Below are positions 1 through 7,424 of a stretch of DNA of 64,000 bases, piece after piece. The stretch is from Ideonella benzenivorans (lineage in GTDB: Bacteria; Pseudomonadota; Gammaproteobacteria; Burkholderiales; Burkholderiaceae_C). The stretch covers positions 638,242 to 702,241 of the forward strand of contig NZ_JAGWCB010000012.1 in NCBI RefSeq assembly GCF_020387415.1. Reading direction: 5' to 3'. The position numbers and the translations under genes were made by a program. Position 1 is the stretch's first letter. The number at the start of each line of letters is the position of its first letter. A model generated the notes under the pieces. It made no database searches. It saw nothing but the letters and a program-made list of their open reading frames with translations, and had not been told where the DNA came from.

Positions 1-751
1 CGGTCGAGCCGTCTGCCGAGAAGGTCAACGTCTGCACCGGCTGCGGGTTGGCCGCCGTGCCGGCCAGCGGCTCGCCATTGGCCGTGGCGTACAGGTTCCA
101 GGTGTCGTCCCCGGCCTTCTGGTAGTAGTAGCTCAGCGCCACCGGCTGGCCCTTGGCGTCGTAGACGGTCATCGAGCGGGCCTGGTTGAAGGTGCTCGAA
201 TCGGTGAAGTCGATGCGCGGCGTGGCGGCGGCGCCGGGGTCGGTCACCTTCTCGCGCGAATCCAGGTTGAACTCCATCCCGATCTTGCTGGTGGCCTGCG
301 GGTTGATGCCGGCCGTGGGCAGCTGCAGGGCACTGGTGGGGCCCTGGATGATGTTGCCGTTGCTGTCGGCCGCGTAGCCCATCAGCTGCTGGCCTTGGTT
401 GTTGACCACAAAGCCTTCGTTGTTCACCTTGAACTGGCCGTTGCGCGAGTAGACCACCTCGCCCTTCGGGTCGTTCATCTGGAAGAAGCCGTTGCCGTTG
501 ATCGCCACGTCCATCGCGTTGTCGGTGGCGGTGATGTTGCCCTGCGTGAACTGCTGGGCCACGGCCGCCAGCTGCACGCCGATCCCGATCGGGGCGGCCC
601 CGGAGCCGTTGAGCGCGTTGGCGTACAGATCGGCGAATTCGGCGCGCGAACTCTTGGCGCCGACCGTGCTGGCGTTGGCGATGTTGTTGCCGATGACATC
701 CAGGTTCTTGGACATCACGTTCAGACCGGACAGGCCTTGCTGGAAGCTCAT
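1..751 (-). CDS. flgE: Flagellar hook protein FlgE, N-terminal part (cut by window edge)
   Basis: FlgE polymerises outside the cell into the curved hook joining rod to filament. The visible 250 codons begin MSFQQGLSGLNVMSKNLDVI and continue into the NNIANASTVG motif typical of rod/hook proteins (flagellar basal-body rod domain, about residues 1-35). A FlgE-like segment with 'NGNGFFQM' follows near residue 85. The 3' end lies beyond position 1, so length and C-terminal D0 domain cannot be checked. It is the last visible gene of a flgBCDE run on the minus strand, 50 bases after flgD. The start ATG at 751 has a purine-rich stretch upstream (AGGAGAACCCC read on the minus strand), a good ribosome binding site. 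Confidence 0.93.
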   Translation of the reverse strand, partial: MSFQQGLSGLNVMSKNLDVIGNNIANASTVGAKSSRAEFADLYANALNGSGAAPIGIGVQLAAVAQQFTQGNITATDNAMDVAINGNGFFQMNDPKGEVVYSRNGQFKVNNEGFVVNNQGQQLMGYAADSNGNIIQGPTSALQLPTAGINPQATSKIGMEFNLDSREKVTDPGAAATPRIDFTDSSTFNQARSMTVYDAKGQPVALSYYYQKAGDDTWNLYATANGEPLAGTAANPQPVQTLTFSADGST

Positions 752-801
752 GGGGTTCTCCTAGAAGAGGGGCGGTTGGCGTGCTGCCGTGATGCCGGGT
801 G

Positions 802-1452
802 TCAGTAGTAGGCCCAGACGGCGTCGTAGGCGACGCGCTTGCCGTTGTCCAGATCCAGGGCCATGGTGCTGCCCAGGTTGCTGACCGCCTGGATGGTCTG
901 GTTCTGCAGGCTCAGCGTGTCCACCGCCTGGCCCTTGGCCGTGGCGGTGACCTTGAAGGTCAGCGCATCGCCCTGGCGGGCACTGGGGATGTCCCAGCTG
1001 AAGTCATGCTTGCCGGCCTCCTGCGCGCCCAGGTCGATGGTGTCCAGCGTGGTGCCGTCGGGGGTCTGGATCTGCACCTTGACCGAGTCGGCCGCGCTGG
1101 CCAGCTCGAAACCGCCATCGCCCTTGCCGGCCTTCTGGCGCAGGGCATTGCCTTCGATCGCCACGTCGTGGCCGACCAGGGCCGCGCCCTGCATGGTCTG
1201 GATCTGCAGGAACTGCGAATTGAGGCCGCTGACGGTGGTGTTGAGCTGCTCGATGCCGGTGACGGTGCTGATCTGCGCCATCTGGCTGGTCACCTGGGCG
1301 TTGTCCAGCGGGTTGAGCGGGTCCTGGTTCTGCATCTGCGTGACCAGCAGCTTCAGGAAGCGGTCCGACTGATCGGTCGCGCTGGTGCTGGACAGGCCCG
1401 AGCTGGACGTGCCGCTGGTGCCCGAGGTGTTGTTGACGGTGTCGACGGCCAT
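802..1452 (-). CDS. flgD: Flagellar hook assembly scaffold FlgD
   Basis: FlgD caps the growing hook and is discarded when the hook is finished. The 216-residue protein has the conserved N-terminal FlgD region, including FLKLLVTQMQNQDPLNPLDN (about residues 33-52), preceded by a Ser/Thr/Gly-rich secretion-type leader. A C-terminal part resembles the FLG/Fn3-like fold, with a segment of the type 'FSWDG...G' seen here as FSWDIPSARQGD. Length is normal for the family. It lies between flgC and flgE and shares their direction, consistent with a flgBCDE operon. The strong plus-strand open frames over this gene are G+C shadows. Confidence 0.95.
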   Translation of the reverse strand: MAVDTVNNTSGTSGTSSSGLSSTSATDQSDRFLKLLVTQMQNQDPLNPLDNAQVTSQMAQISTVTGIEQLNTTVSGLNSQFLQIQTMQGAALVGHDVAIEGNALRQKAGKGDGGFELASAADSVKVQIQTPDGTTLDTIDLGAQEAGKHDFSWDIPSARQGDALTFKVTATAKGQAVDTLSLQNQTIQAVSNLGSTMALDLDNGKRVAYDAVWAYY

Positions 1453-1483
1453 GGTGGTCCTTCAATCAGTGGGGGGGTCAGGT

Positions 1484-1930
1484 TCAACCTTGACCCAGCT
1501 GGATGGTCTTGAGCATCAGGCTCTTGGCCGTGTTCATGACCTCGACGTTGTTCTGGTAGGAGCGGGAGGACGAGATCATGTTGACCATCTCCTCCACCGG
1601 GTTCACGTTGCTGTAGGTGACATAGCCCTGGGCATCGGCCTCGGGGTGGCTGGGGTCGAAGACGCGGCGCCCGGGGGTCTGGTCCTCCACCACGTTGGAC
1701 ACCCGCACCCCGGCGCTGGTCAGCAGCGGGTTGTCGGCATCGCCCTTGGCGGCTGCGCCGGAGGCGTCCATCAGCACGGTCTGAAAGACCACCTCGTGCG
1801 CCTTGTAGGCCTTGCCGTCCGGGCCGGCCACGGTGTCGGCGTTGGCCAGGTTGGAGGCCACGGTGTTCAGACGCTGGCTCTGCGCGCTGATCGCGCTGCC
1901 GGAAATGTCGAAGACCTTGAACATGCTCAT
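1484..1930 (-). CDS. flgC: Flagellar proximal rod protein FlgC
   Basis: FlgC is one of the proximal rod subunits in the periplasm. The 148-residue protein starts [20 protein letters not shown] and has the rod-protein motif [13 protein letters not shown] (about residues 22-34). The C-terminal FlgC signature [20 protein letters not shown] is followed by [18 protein letters not shown], the typical D0 helix. Length matches the family. It lies 33 bases after flgB and 31 bases before flgD. Confidence 0.96.
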   Translation of the reverse strand: MSMFKVFDISGSAISAQSQRLNTVASNLANADTVAGPDGKAYKAHEVVFQTVLMDASGAAAKGDADNPLLTSAGVRVSNVVEDQTPGRRVFDPSHPEADAQGYVTYSNVNPVEEMVNMISSSRSYQNNVEVMNTAKSLMLKTIQLGQG

Positions 1931-1963
1931 GGGTTCACCTCGGTGTCAGGGGCCGGCGGCGGC

Positions 1964-2377
1964 TCAGCCCTGGTTGGCGCTCTTCATCGCGTCCAGCACG
2001 TTCTTGATCTGGGAGTTCAGGAACCGCAGCGTGGCCTCGTACTTGACCGAGTTCTCGGCGAAGCTGGCCCGCTCGCGGTCCATGTCCACGGTGTTGCTGT
2101 CCAGGCTGGTCTGCGAATTGAGGGCATAGCGCAGCCCGGATTCGCTCAGCGCCCCGGCCGGCGGCTGGATGTGGCCGGCCTGGGTGACGTTCATCTGCCC
2201 CGGCACCGGCACGGCCCCGGTGGCCTGGCGCAGGGCCTGCGCAAAGTCCATCTCGCGCGCCACATAGCCCGGCGTGTCCGCGTTGGCGATGTTGCTGGCG
2301 AGCAGGCGCTGACGCTCGGCCCGCAGGCTCAGGGCCTGGGCCTGGAAGTCCATGCTCTGTGTCAGGCGGTTCAACAT
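1964..2377 (-). CDS. flgB: Flagellar basal-body rod protein FlgB
   Basis: FlgB is the rod subunit closest to the MS ring. The 137-residue protein begins MLNRLTQSMDFQAQALSLRA and carries the rod motif LLASNIANADTPGY (about residues 25-38), followed by AREMDFAQAL, which is diagnostic of FlgB. The C-terminal helix contains NSQIKNVLDAMKSANQG. It is the first gene of the minus-strand flgBCDE operon and is divergent from flgA; the 202-base space between them must hold both promoters. Confidence 0.96.
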   Translation of the reverse strand: MLNRLTQSMDFQAQALSLRAERQRLLASNIANADTPGYVAREMDFAQALRQATGAVPVPGQMNVTQAGHIQPPAGALSESGLRYALNSQTSLDSNTVDMDRERASFAENSVKYEATLRFLNSQIKNVLDAMKSANQG

Positions 2378-2404
2378 GGCCGGCGTCCTTTGGAACTACA
2401 GAAC

Positions 2405-2431
2405 TTCAGTTTTCGGCGAACGCTCCGATCA
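2405..2431 (+). promoter_or_regulatory. Weak sigma-28-like promoter candidate before flgA
   Basis: TTCAGTTT (2405-2412), 11 bases, then TCCGATCA (2424-2431). This is 6/8 to each half of the enterobacterial sigma-28 consensus (TAAAGTTT, GCCGATAA). It sits in the flgB/flgA divergent space and points to flgA, leaving a leader of about 140 bases. It is weaker than the flgM and motA sites and may be chance. Confidence 0.3.
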
Positions 2432-2579
2432 CATTCCGGACACGTCCTCGCTGTGCAGCGATTGTGGGAGTCGCCCTGGGCCCGGAAGTCCCGAATAAGG
2501 GGCCACTGCGACCGCATTTCCCGCCACCCACCGCAGGGTCCATGCCTACAGTGCTCTCCTGACCCCACAGGATTGCGCC

Positions 2580-3305
2580 GTGAACCGACCGTCTGCCTCC
2601 CCCCTTCCCATCCTGGCCACCCTGGTGCTGGCCACGGGGATGGTGTCGGGCGCCCGGGCCCAGCAGGCCGATCTGGACGCCGGCCTGCGCGCCGAGGTCA
2701 GCCGCCTGGCCCAGGAAGCCGCCGCGCCCACGACCCAGCAGCCCGGCCTGCGGGTCCAGGTGGAGGTGGGTCAGATGGACCCCCGGCTGCACCTGGCCCC
2801 CTGCCAGCGCATCCAACCCTATCTGCCCGCCGGCCTGCCAGCCTGGGGGCGCACCCGCATCGGCCTGAAGTGCACCCAGGGCGCCAAGCCCTGGAACATC
2901 AGCGTCCCGGTCACGGTGCATGTCTTTCGCCAGGCCCTGGTGCTGCGCGACGCACTGCCCGGCGGCACCGAACTGGAGGCGGGGCAGCTGATGCCCGCCG
3001 AGGTGGACGTGGCCGCCGCTCCGGGGGCGGCCGTCCTGGACTTCGCGCAGGCCGTGGGGCGCACCTTGTCCCGTCCCCTGCCCGCAGGCGCCACGCTGCG
3101 GGTGACGGATCTGAAGGCACGCCAGTGGTTTGCCGCCGGCGAGACCGTCCGCGTGGTGGCCAACGGGCCCGGCTGGGCCGCGGCCACCGAGGGCCGTGCC
3201 ATGACCCCCGGCATCGAAGGCCAGCTGGTGCGGGTGCGCGTGGAGAGCGGCAAGCTGCTGACCGGCAAGGCCGTGGCCGACGGGACGGTGGAAATCAACC
3301 TGTGA
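2580..3305 (+). CDS. flgA: Flagellar P-ring assembly chaperone FlgA
   Basis: FlgA is a periplasmic chaperone for P-ring (FlgI) assembly. The 241-residue protein has a Sec signal peptide (MNRPSASPLPILATLVLATG..., probable cleavage after ARA near residue 27). The C-terminal SAF/ChapFlgA region contains GGTELEAGQLMPAEVD, the VGRTLSRPLPAGATLRVTDL motif and a final segment with RVRVESGKLLTGKAVADGTV. The start is a GTG at 2580; no upstream ATG gives a better signal peptide. It is divergent from flgB and followed after 128 bases by flgM, which has its own promoter. Confidence 0.95.
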   Translation: MNRPSASPLPILATLVLATGMVSGARAQQADLDAGLRAEVSRLAQEAAAPTTQQPGLRVQVEVGQMDPRLHLAPCQRIQPYLPAGLPAWGRTRIGLKCTQGAKPWNISVPVTVHVFRQALVLRDALPGGTELEAGQLMPAEVDVAAAPGAAVLDFAQAVGRTLSRPLPAGATLRVTDLKARQWFAAGETVRVVANGPGWAAATEGRAMTPGIEGQLVRVRVESGKLLTGKAVADGTVEINL

Positions 3306-3345
3306 ATGCCCCCATTTCCCATGCCATGCCGCCCGCAAAAATCGC

Positions 3346-3373
3346 TAAAGTTCCCGTCAGAGTCCTCCGATAC
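3346..3373 (+). promoter_or_regulatory. Sigma-28 (FliA) promoter of flgM
   Basis: TAAAGTTC (3346-3353), 12 bases, TCCGATAC (3366-3373). The -35 part matches the sigma-28 consensus TAAAGTTT at 7/8, and CCGATA is the -10 core. It lies between flgA and flgM, about 60 bases before the flgM start. This is the place where other bacteria carry the class-3 flgM promoter, so FliA would feed back on its own inhibitor. Confidence 0.8.
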
Positions 3374-3433
3374 TGCTTTCACGTGGAAGTGGATCATGAG
3401 GCTCGCTGACAGCAGAGCCTGCAGGAGAACATC

Positions 3434-3736
3434 ATGAAGATCGGTTCCCCCGAACATCTCGCCTCGGTGAGTGCCCTCAGCACCGACCGGGCGACGGCCG
3501 GCTCGGCCAAGAAGACGAGCTCTGGAGCCCAGAGCAGCGAGAGCGCCACCGTGGCCCTCTCCAGCACCGCAGCGCAGCTGCGTGACTCGGGTGCCCTGGA
3601 TGGTCCGTTCGATGCCGAGAAGGTGCAGCGCATCGCCCAGGCCATCAAGGACGGCACGTTCCAGATCAATCCGGACAAGATCGCCGACAAGTTGATCTCG
3701 AACGCGCAAGAACTGCTCAACGGCAGCAGTTCCTGA
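3434..3736 (+). CDS. flgM: Anti-sigma-28 factor FlgM
   Basis: FlgM binds FliA and keeps it inactive until the hook-basal body is complete; it is then exported through the flagellar secretion channel. The 100-residue protein has a disordered Ser/Ala-rich N-terminal half, then the FlgM core VALSSTAAQLRDSG (about residues 38-51) and the sigma-binding helices with FDAEKVQRIAQAIKDGTFQINPDK and ADKLI. Start ATG at 3434 has AGGAG seven bases upstream. It precedes flgN and is preceded by a FliA promoter. Confidence 0.95.
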   Translation: MKIGSPEHLASVSALSTDRATAGSAKKTSSGAQSSESATVALSSTAAQLRDSGALDGPFDAEKVQRIAQAIKDGTFQINPDKIADKLISNAQELLNGSSS

Positions 3737-3821
3737 TCACACCGGCCCGAGCGGGCCCGCCATTCCCCACTTCCCTGTCTGCCCGCACCGAGGCCGGTTC
3801 GCCGCCGGCTTCCCGATCACC

Positions 3822-4220
3822 ATGATGAGCACCCCTCTCGAATCCCAGGCCGTGCAAGCCGTCACCGATCTGGAAACGACCGTGGCCGAGGTCGAACATC
3901 ACCTGGCCACCCTGGGCACCGCCTTGAAGCTGCAGGACGCCAGCGCGGTCGAACTGGCCGCCGCCGGCCTGCAACAGGCCCTGGCCCAGGCGGTCGAGCG
4001 CTTCAACCAGGCGGCCCGCACCCAGGCCGGCATTCCGCCGCTGTTGCGCCGCCGGCTGGCGCGCACCAGCAGCCAGGTGGCCGCCCAGCGCGATGCCGTG
4101 GCCCGTGCCAACCATGCCCTGGACCGGGTGCTTGATGTGCTGATCCCGAGCGCCGAGCCCGCCGCCGTCTACGGCACCCAGGGCACCCGGCGCGGTGGCA
4201 CCGGTCTGGCCCAGGTCTGA
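3822..4220 (+). CDS. flgN: FlgN-type flagellar export chaperone
   Basis: FlgN is the cytoplasmic chaperone of the hook-filament junction proteins FlgK and FlgL. This 132-residue, mostly helical protein follows flgM directly, as in the classical flgAMN order. Sequence identity to model FlgN is expected to be low; the call rests on size, helical pattern (LETTVAEVEHHLATLGTALK, RRRLARTSSQVAAQRDAVAR) and position. A double ATG at 3822/3825 leaves the exact start open. The operon ends at a strong hairpin at 4253. Confidence 0.8.
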   Translation: MMSTPLESQAVQAVTDLETTVAEVEHHLATLGTALKLQDASAVELAAAGLQQALAQAVERFNQAARTQAGIPPLLRRRLARTSSQVAAQRDAVARANHALDRVLDVLIPSAEPAAVYGTQGTRRGGTGLAQV

Positions 4221-4252
4221 GCCCCCCCGCACCCGCCCACCGCCCACGGCCC

Positions 4253-4284
4253 ACGGCCCGCCTCTGGCGGGCCGTTGTGCTTTC
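4253..4284 (+). terminator. Terminator of flgM-flgN
   Basis: A perfect 10-bp stem ACGGCCCGCC / GGCGGGCCGT (4253-4262 and 4266-4275) with a 3-base loop, then TGTGCTTTC. It starts 32 bases after the flgN stop. The U-tract is short, but stem stability and position support termination. Confidence 0.7.
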
Positions 4285-4290
4285 AGGCCC

Positions 4291-4325
4291 CTGAAAACGA
4301 CCAACCCGGCACGGGGCCGGGTTGG
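4291..4325 (-). terminator. Terminator of the minus-strand flhB-flhA-flhF-flhG-fliA operon
   Basis: Perfect 10-bp stem CCAACCCGGC / GCCGGGTTGG (4301-4310 and 4316-4325) with a 5-base loop. Read on the minus strand it is followed by TCGTTTTCAG, giving the U-rich tail expected downstream of fliA, whose stop is at 4361. With the flgN hairpin it separates two convergent operons. Confidence 0.75.
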
Positions 4326-4360
4326 ATGGAGAAGGAAGGCGCCCGACAGGGGCGCGGAAC

Positions 4361-5074
4361 TCACCACTCGCGCAGCTTGACGCGCAGGCGGGCGATGGCC
4401 TGGCTGTGCAGCTGGCAGACGCGCGACTCGGTCACGCCGAGCACGGCCGCGATCTCCTTGAGGTTCATGTCGTGCTCGTAGTACATGCTCATCACGTACT
4501 GCTCGCGCTCGGGCAGCTTCTTGATCGCCTCGACCAGGGCCATGCGCATGCGCTGGTCCTGCAGCAAGGCCAGCGGGTTGACCTCGTCGTCCGAGACATG
4601 GCGGTCCAGGTACTCGTCACCGCTCTCGTCGCCGGACATGTCCTCCAGGTAGACCAGCTGGGTGCCGCGCACCTTGGTCAGCATGTCCTGGTAGTCCTCC
4701 AGCGGCAGGCCCATTTCGTCGGCGATCTCGCGTTCGTGCGGGGCCCGGCCGAGCTTCTGCTCCAGCCGGTGCACCGCCGCCTCGATGTCGCGCTGCTGCT
4801 TGCGGTTGCCACGGCTCATCCAGTCGTTGCCGCGCAGCTCGTCGAGCATGGCGCCGCGGATGCGCTGGGTGGCGAAGGTCTCGAACTGCACGCCCTGCGC
4901 CACGTCGAAGCGGCCCAGCGCATCGTTCAGACCGATCATGCCGACCTGGATCAGGTCGTCGAGCTCGACGTTGGCCGGCAGCTTGGCGATCATCTGGTGG
5001 GCCAGGCGGCGCACCAGCGGGCTGTATTGCTTGAGCAAGGTGCCGGAATCAAGGCGACCGGTGGCGGTGTACAT
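4361..5074 (-). CDS. fliA: Flagellar sigma factor FliA (sigma-28)
   Basis: FliA directs RNA polymerase to late flagellar and chemotaxis promoters. The 237-residue protein has sigma region 2 with YSPLVRRLAHQMI and DDLIQVGMIGLNDALGRF (about residues 17-56) and the FAT...RIRGAMLDELR segment characteristic of FliA. Region 3 has an 'LEQKLGRAPHEREIADEMG'-type stretch. Region 4 has LPEREQYVMSMYYEHDMNL and a helix-turn-helix with ESRVCQLHSQAIARL. Length is normal. It is the last gene of the minus-strand operon and 20 bases from the flhG-like gene. Its targets in the window are marked by TCCGATA-type promoters. Confidence 0.97.
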   Translation of the reverse strand: MYTATGRLDSGTLLKQYSPLVRRLAHQMIAKLPANVELDDLIQVGMIGLNDALGRFDVAQGVQFETFATQRIRGAMLDELRGNDWMSRGNRKQQRDIEAAVHRLEQKLGRAPHEREIADEMGLPLEDYQDMLTKVRGTQLVYLEDMSGDESGDEYLDRHVSDDEVNPLALLQDQRMRMALVEAIKKLPEREQYVMSMYYEHDMNLKEIAAVLGVTESRVCQLHSQAIARLRVKLREW

Positions 5075-5093
5075 GGTGGTGGTCTCCCGTCAT

Positions 5094-5888
5094 TCAATCC
5101 AGAGCCATGGCGTGCCCGTACTGGGCGCGCACAGGAGGCAGACTCAGCGTGGCCTGGCCTTCCAGCGCGGTGAGCTGGTTGGCCGCCAGGCGGCCCAGCT
5201 CGGCACTGACCGGCGCGGTGATCGGCTGGTCGCGGTCCACCGCCGCCCAACTGCGCAGCACGGCGGAAAGGAAGTTGTCGGCGCAGCTGGCCAGGCGCTC
5301 GGCCACGCGGGCAGCGCGGCGCGGGCGGGAGGCCATGCCCACCAGCAGATCGAAGGCCATCAGCCCGCAGCGCTGCGACAGCAGCTTCATCGCGGCATAG
5401 GCCTCGGTCAGGCTTTCGGAGCTGAGCTCGCTCATCAGCACCGGCGCCACCTCGCGCCGGCCCAGCAGGCGGCACAGGTCGCGCGCCTCGGCATGCACGA
5501 TGACGACGTCGGCCTGCGGCACGCATTCGGCCACGGCGCTGAGCCAGGCCTCGCTGCTGCCGCGGGTGTTGACATGGCGGCGCGGCAGGCCGCGGGCGGC
5601 CAGGTAATGCACCCCTGTGCCCAGACGCTCGATGCAGGCCGGCAGGTCGATGTCGACCAGCTCATGCGGCTCGGGGGAGCTGTCGGCGGCGTCGATCACG
5701 AAAACCCGCGCGCCCAGCGCGCTGAAGCCCAGGCTCAGGCGCTCCAGCAGCACGCCGGAGCAGTCGATCTGGCGGTTGGCCGGTACCGGCACGATCTGCT
5801 GGCGCGGTGCCGCGAAGAGCCGGCGCAGCCCGGCGGCCTGGTCACTGTCTTTGAACGGGGTGGACAACGCAGTCATGGAGGACTCCAA
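5094..5888 (-). CDS. flhG: FlhG/FleN-like MinD-family protein lacking the ATP-binding P-loop
   Basis: FlhG normally is a MinD-type ATPase that, with FlhF, controls flagellar number. This 264-residue protein sits exactly in the flhG place, between flhF and fliA, and keeps the MinD-like order of strands and helices (RVFVIDAADSSPEP about residues 61-74, ADVVIVHAEARDL, and a C-terminal region rich in RxxxRxAxR). The segment that should hold the KGGVGKT Walker A loop reads IVPVPANRQIDCSGVLLERL (about residues 32-51) and has no GKT or GKS. ATP binding in the usual way is therefore unlikely. ATG at 5888 and at 5876 are both possible starts; the first is 12 bases after the flhF stop. Confidence 0.75.
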   Translation of the reverse strand: MESSMTALSTPFKDSDQAAGLRRLFAAPRQQIVPVPANRQIDCSGVLLERLSLGFSALGARVFVIDAADSSPEPHELVDIDLPACIERLGTGVHYLAARGLPRRHVNTRGSSEAWLSAVAECVPQADVVIVHAEARDLCRLLGRREVAPVLMSELSSESLTEAYAAMKLLSQRCGLMAFDLLVGMASRPRRAARVAERLASCADNFLSAVLRSWAAVDRDQPITAPVSAELGRLAANQLTALEGQATLSLPPVRAQYGHAMALD

Positions 5889-5900
5889 CCGGTTCGTTCG

Positions 5901-7424
5901 TCAGAAATTCAGCCCTTGCAGTCCGGCCGTCGGACGGTGCAGGCCGGAGAGCACCAGCTGCACATCGCTGGTGTCCACCCGGTAGGCGGCGCTGCCACCG
6001 CCGCGCATCGCGCGGTGCATCAGCGCATTGGCCGAGAGGCGGTGCCAGTCTTCCGGCACGCGCTGGCCGTTGGCCGCGCCCACCACCTTCAGGCGGTGGC
6101 GGATCAGCGCGTCCAGCGCCGGAGCCAGCTTCACGGCCTCGTCGATCTTGGAGAGGATCACGCCCTTGCACTGCGAGGCGCGCCAGGCGGTCATCACATC
6201 GTCCAGGGTCTCGCCCTGGGCGGCGGCGTTGACCACCAGCAGGCGCTGGATCGAACGGTGCGACAGCATTTCCAGCAGCTCGCGGCAACGGCTGTCGCGC
6301 TGGGCCATGCCGGCGGTGTCGATCAGCACCATCTTCTTGCCCGAGAGCAGCTCCAGCAGGTCTTCCAGCGAGGCGCGGTCGTGCGCGGTGTGCACCGGCA
6401 CACCCAGGATGCGGCCGTAGGCGCGCAGCTGTTCGTGGGCGCCCATCCGGTAGGCGTCCAGCGTGATCAGGCCCAGCTGGTTGGCACCGTGCGCGGTGGC
6501 GAAGGCGGCGGCCAGCTTGGCGGTGGAGGTCGTCTTGCCCACGCCGGTGGAGCCGATCATGGCGTAGACACCGCCCTTGTCTTCCAGCGGCGGCTCGTGC
6601 TCACCGGTCAGCAGGTTGCGCTCCAGCACCGAGGTGGCCCAGGCCAGCTCATCGGTGGCGCTGGCCGGCAGGGCTTCCAGCAGCTTGCGGGTCAGCGCCG
6701 GGCTGAAGCCGACATCCATCAGCTTTTGCGAGAGCTGGGCCTGGCGCGGTTCGCGCTGCAGCTTCTCCATGAAGGCCAGGGTGCCGAAGCGCTCCTCGAT
6801 CAGGCCCTTCATGGCGCGCAGCTCGTGCACCATGTCGATCTGTTCCTGCGGGGCCACGTCGCTCAGCGTAGGCACCGGCAGCTCCGGCGCGGGGCCATCG
6901 TCCAAGGGGCGGGCCGGGGCGCGGCGGGCCGGCATGGCAGCCCGGGCGGCCAGCGTGGGTTCGGCGGCGGGGGCGCGGCGCGGCGCCGGGGCGGCCGGCG
7001 CATCGTCCAGCTCGACCGGCTCATCGACCGGCACGGGCTTGCCGTCCAGCGCGGCCTGACGGCGGCGCAGCATGCGGTCGCGCACATAGTCCTGGAAGGA
7101 CAGCGTGCTCATCGCCATCCGTTCCACATCGTCGTTCACATCGCCTTCCGTGGCGTCGGCCTGGCGCCGCTGGCCGGCAGCGCTGCGCTCGGCCTGCTGA
7201 CGCTCGGCGCGGGCCGACAGGCTCTCGCCGCGGGCGGCGCGGGTCGCGGCGGACGGGGCCGCCACCTTCTCCAGCTGGTTGACCGCCTCAGGGGCCATCG
7301 CCAGCACCTCGACGCCTTCGGCGCAGGGCTTGGTGGACAGCACCACGGCATCTTCGCCATAGGCCTGGCGAACCAGGGCAAAGGCCTCGCGCGAGGTGCG
7401 CGCGGTGAAGCGTTTCACATTCAT
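5901..7424 (-). CDS. flhF: Flagellar biosynthesis GTPase FlhF
   Basis: FlhF is an SRP-type GTPase that places the new flagellum, usually at a pole. The 507-residue protein starts MNVKRFTARTSREAFALVRQ, the FlhF B-domain start, followed by a long Ala/Pro/Arg-rich linker (about residues 60-200). The NG domain follows with GSTGVGKTTSTAKLAAAFA (G1), DAYRMGAHEQL, LIDTAGMAQRD (G3) and ILSKIDEA (G4). The flhA stop and flhF start overlap by four bases (7421-7424), so translation is probably coupled. Presence of FlhF suggests a restricted number of polar flagella, as inference only. Confidence 0.96.
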   Translation of the reverse strand: MNVKRFTARTSREAFALVRQAYGEDAVVLSTKPCAEGVEVLAMAPEAVNQLEKVAAPSAATRAARGESLSARAERQQAERSAAGQRRQADATEGDVNDDVERMAMSTLSFQDYVRDRMLRRRQAALDGKPVPVDEPVELDDAPAAPAPRRAPAAEPTLAARAAMPARRAPARPLDDGPAPELPVPTLSDVAPQEQIDMVHELRAMKGLIEERFGTLAFMEKLQREPRQAQLSQKLMDVGFSPALTRKLLEALPASATDELAWATSVLERNLLTGEHEPPLEDKGGVYAMIGSTGVGKTTSTAKLAAAFATAHGANQLGLITLDAYRMGAHEQLRAYGRILGVPVHTAHDRASLEDLLELLSGKKMVLIDTAGMAQRDSRCRELLEMLSHRSIQRLLVVNAAAQGETLDDVMTAWRASQCKGVILSKIDEAVKLAPALDALIRHRLKVVGAANGQRVPEDWHRLSANALMHRAMRGGGSAAYRVDTSDVQLVLSGLHRPTAGLQGLNF

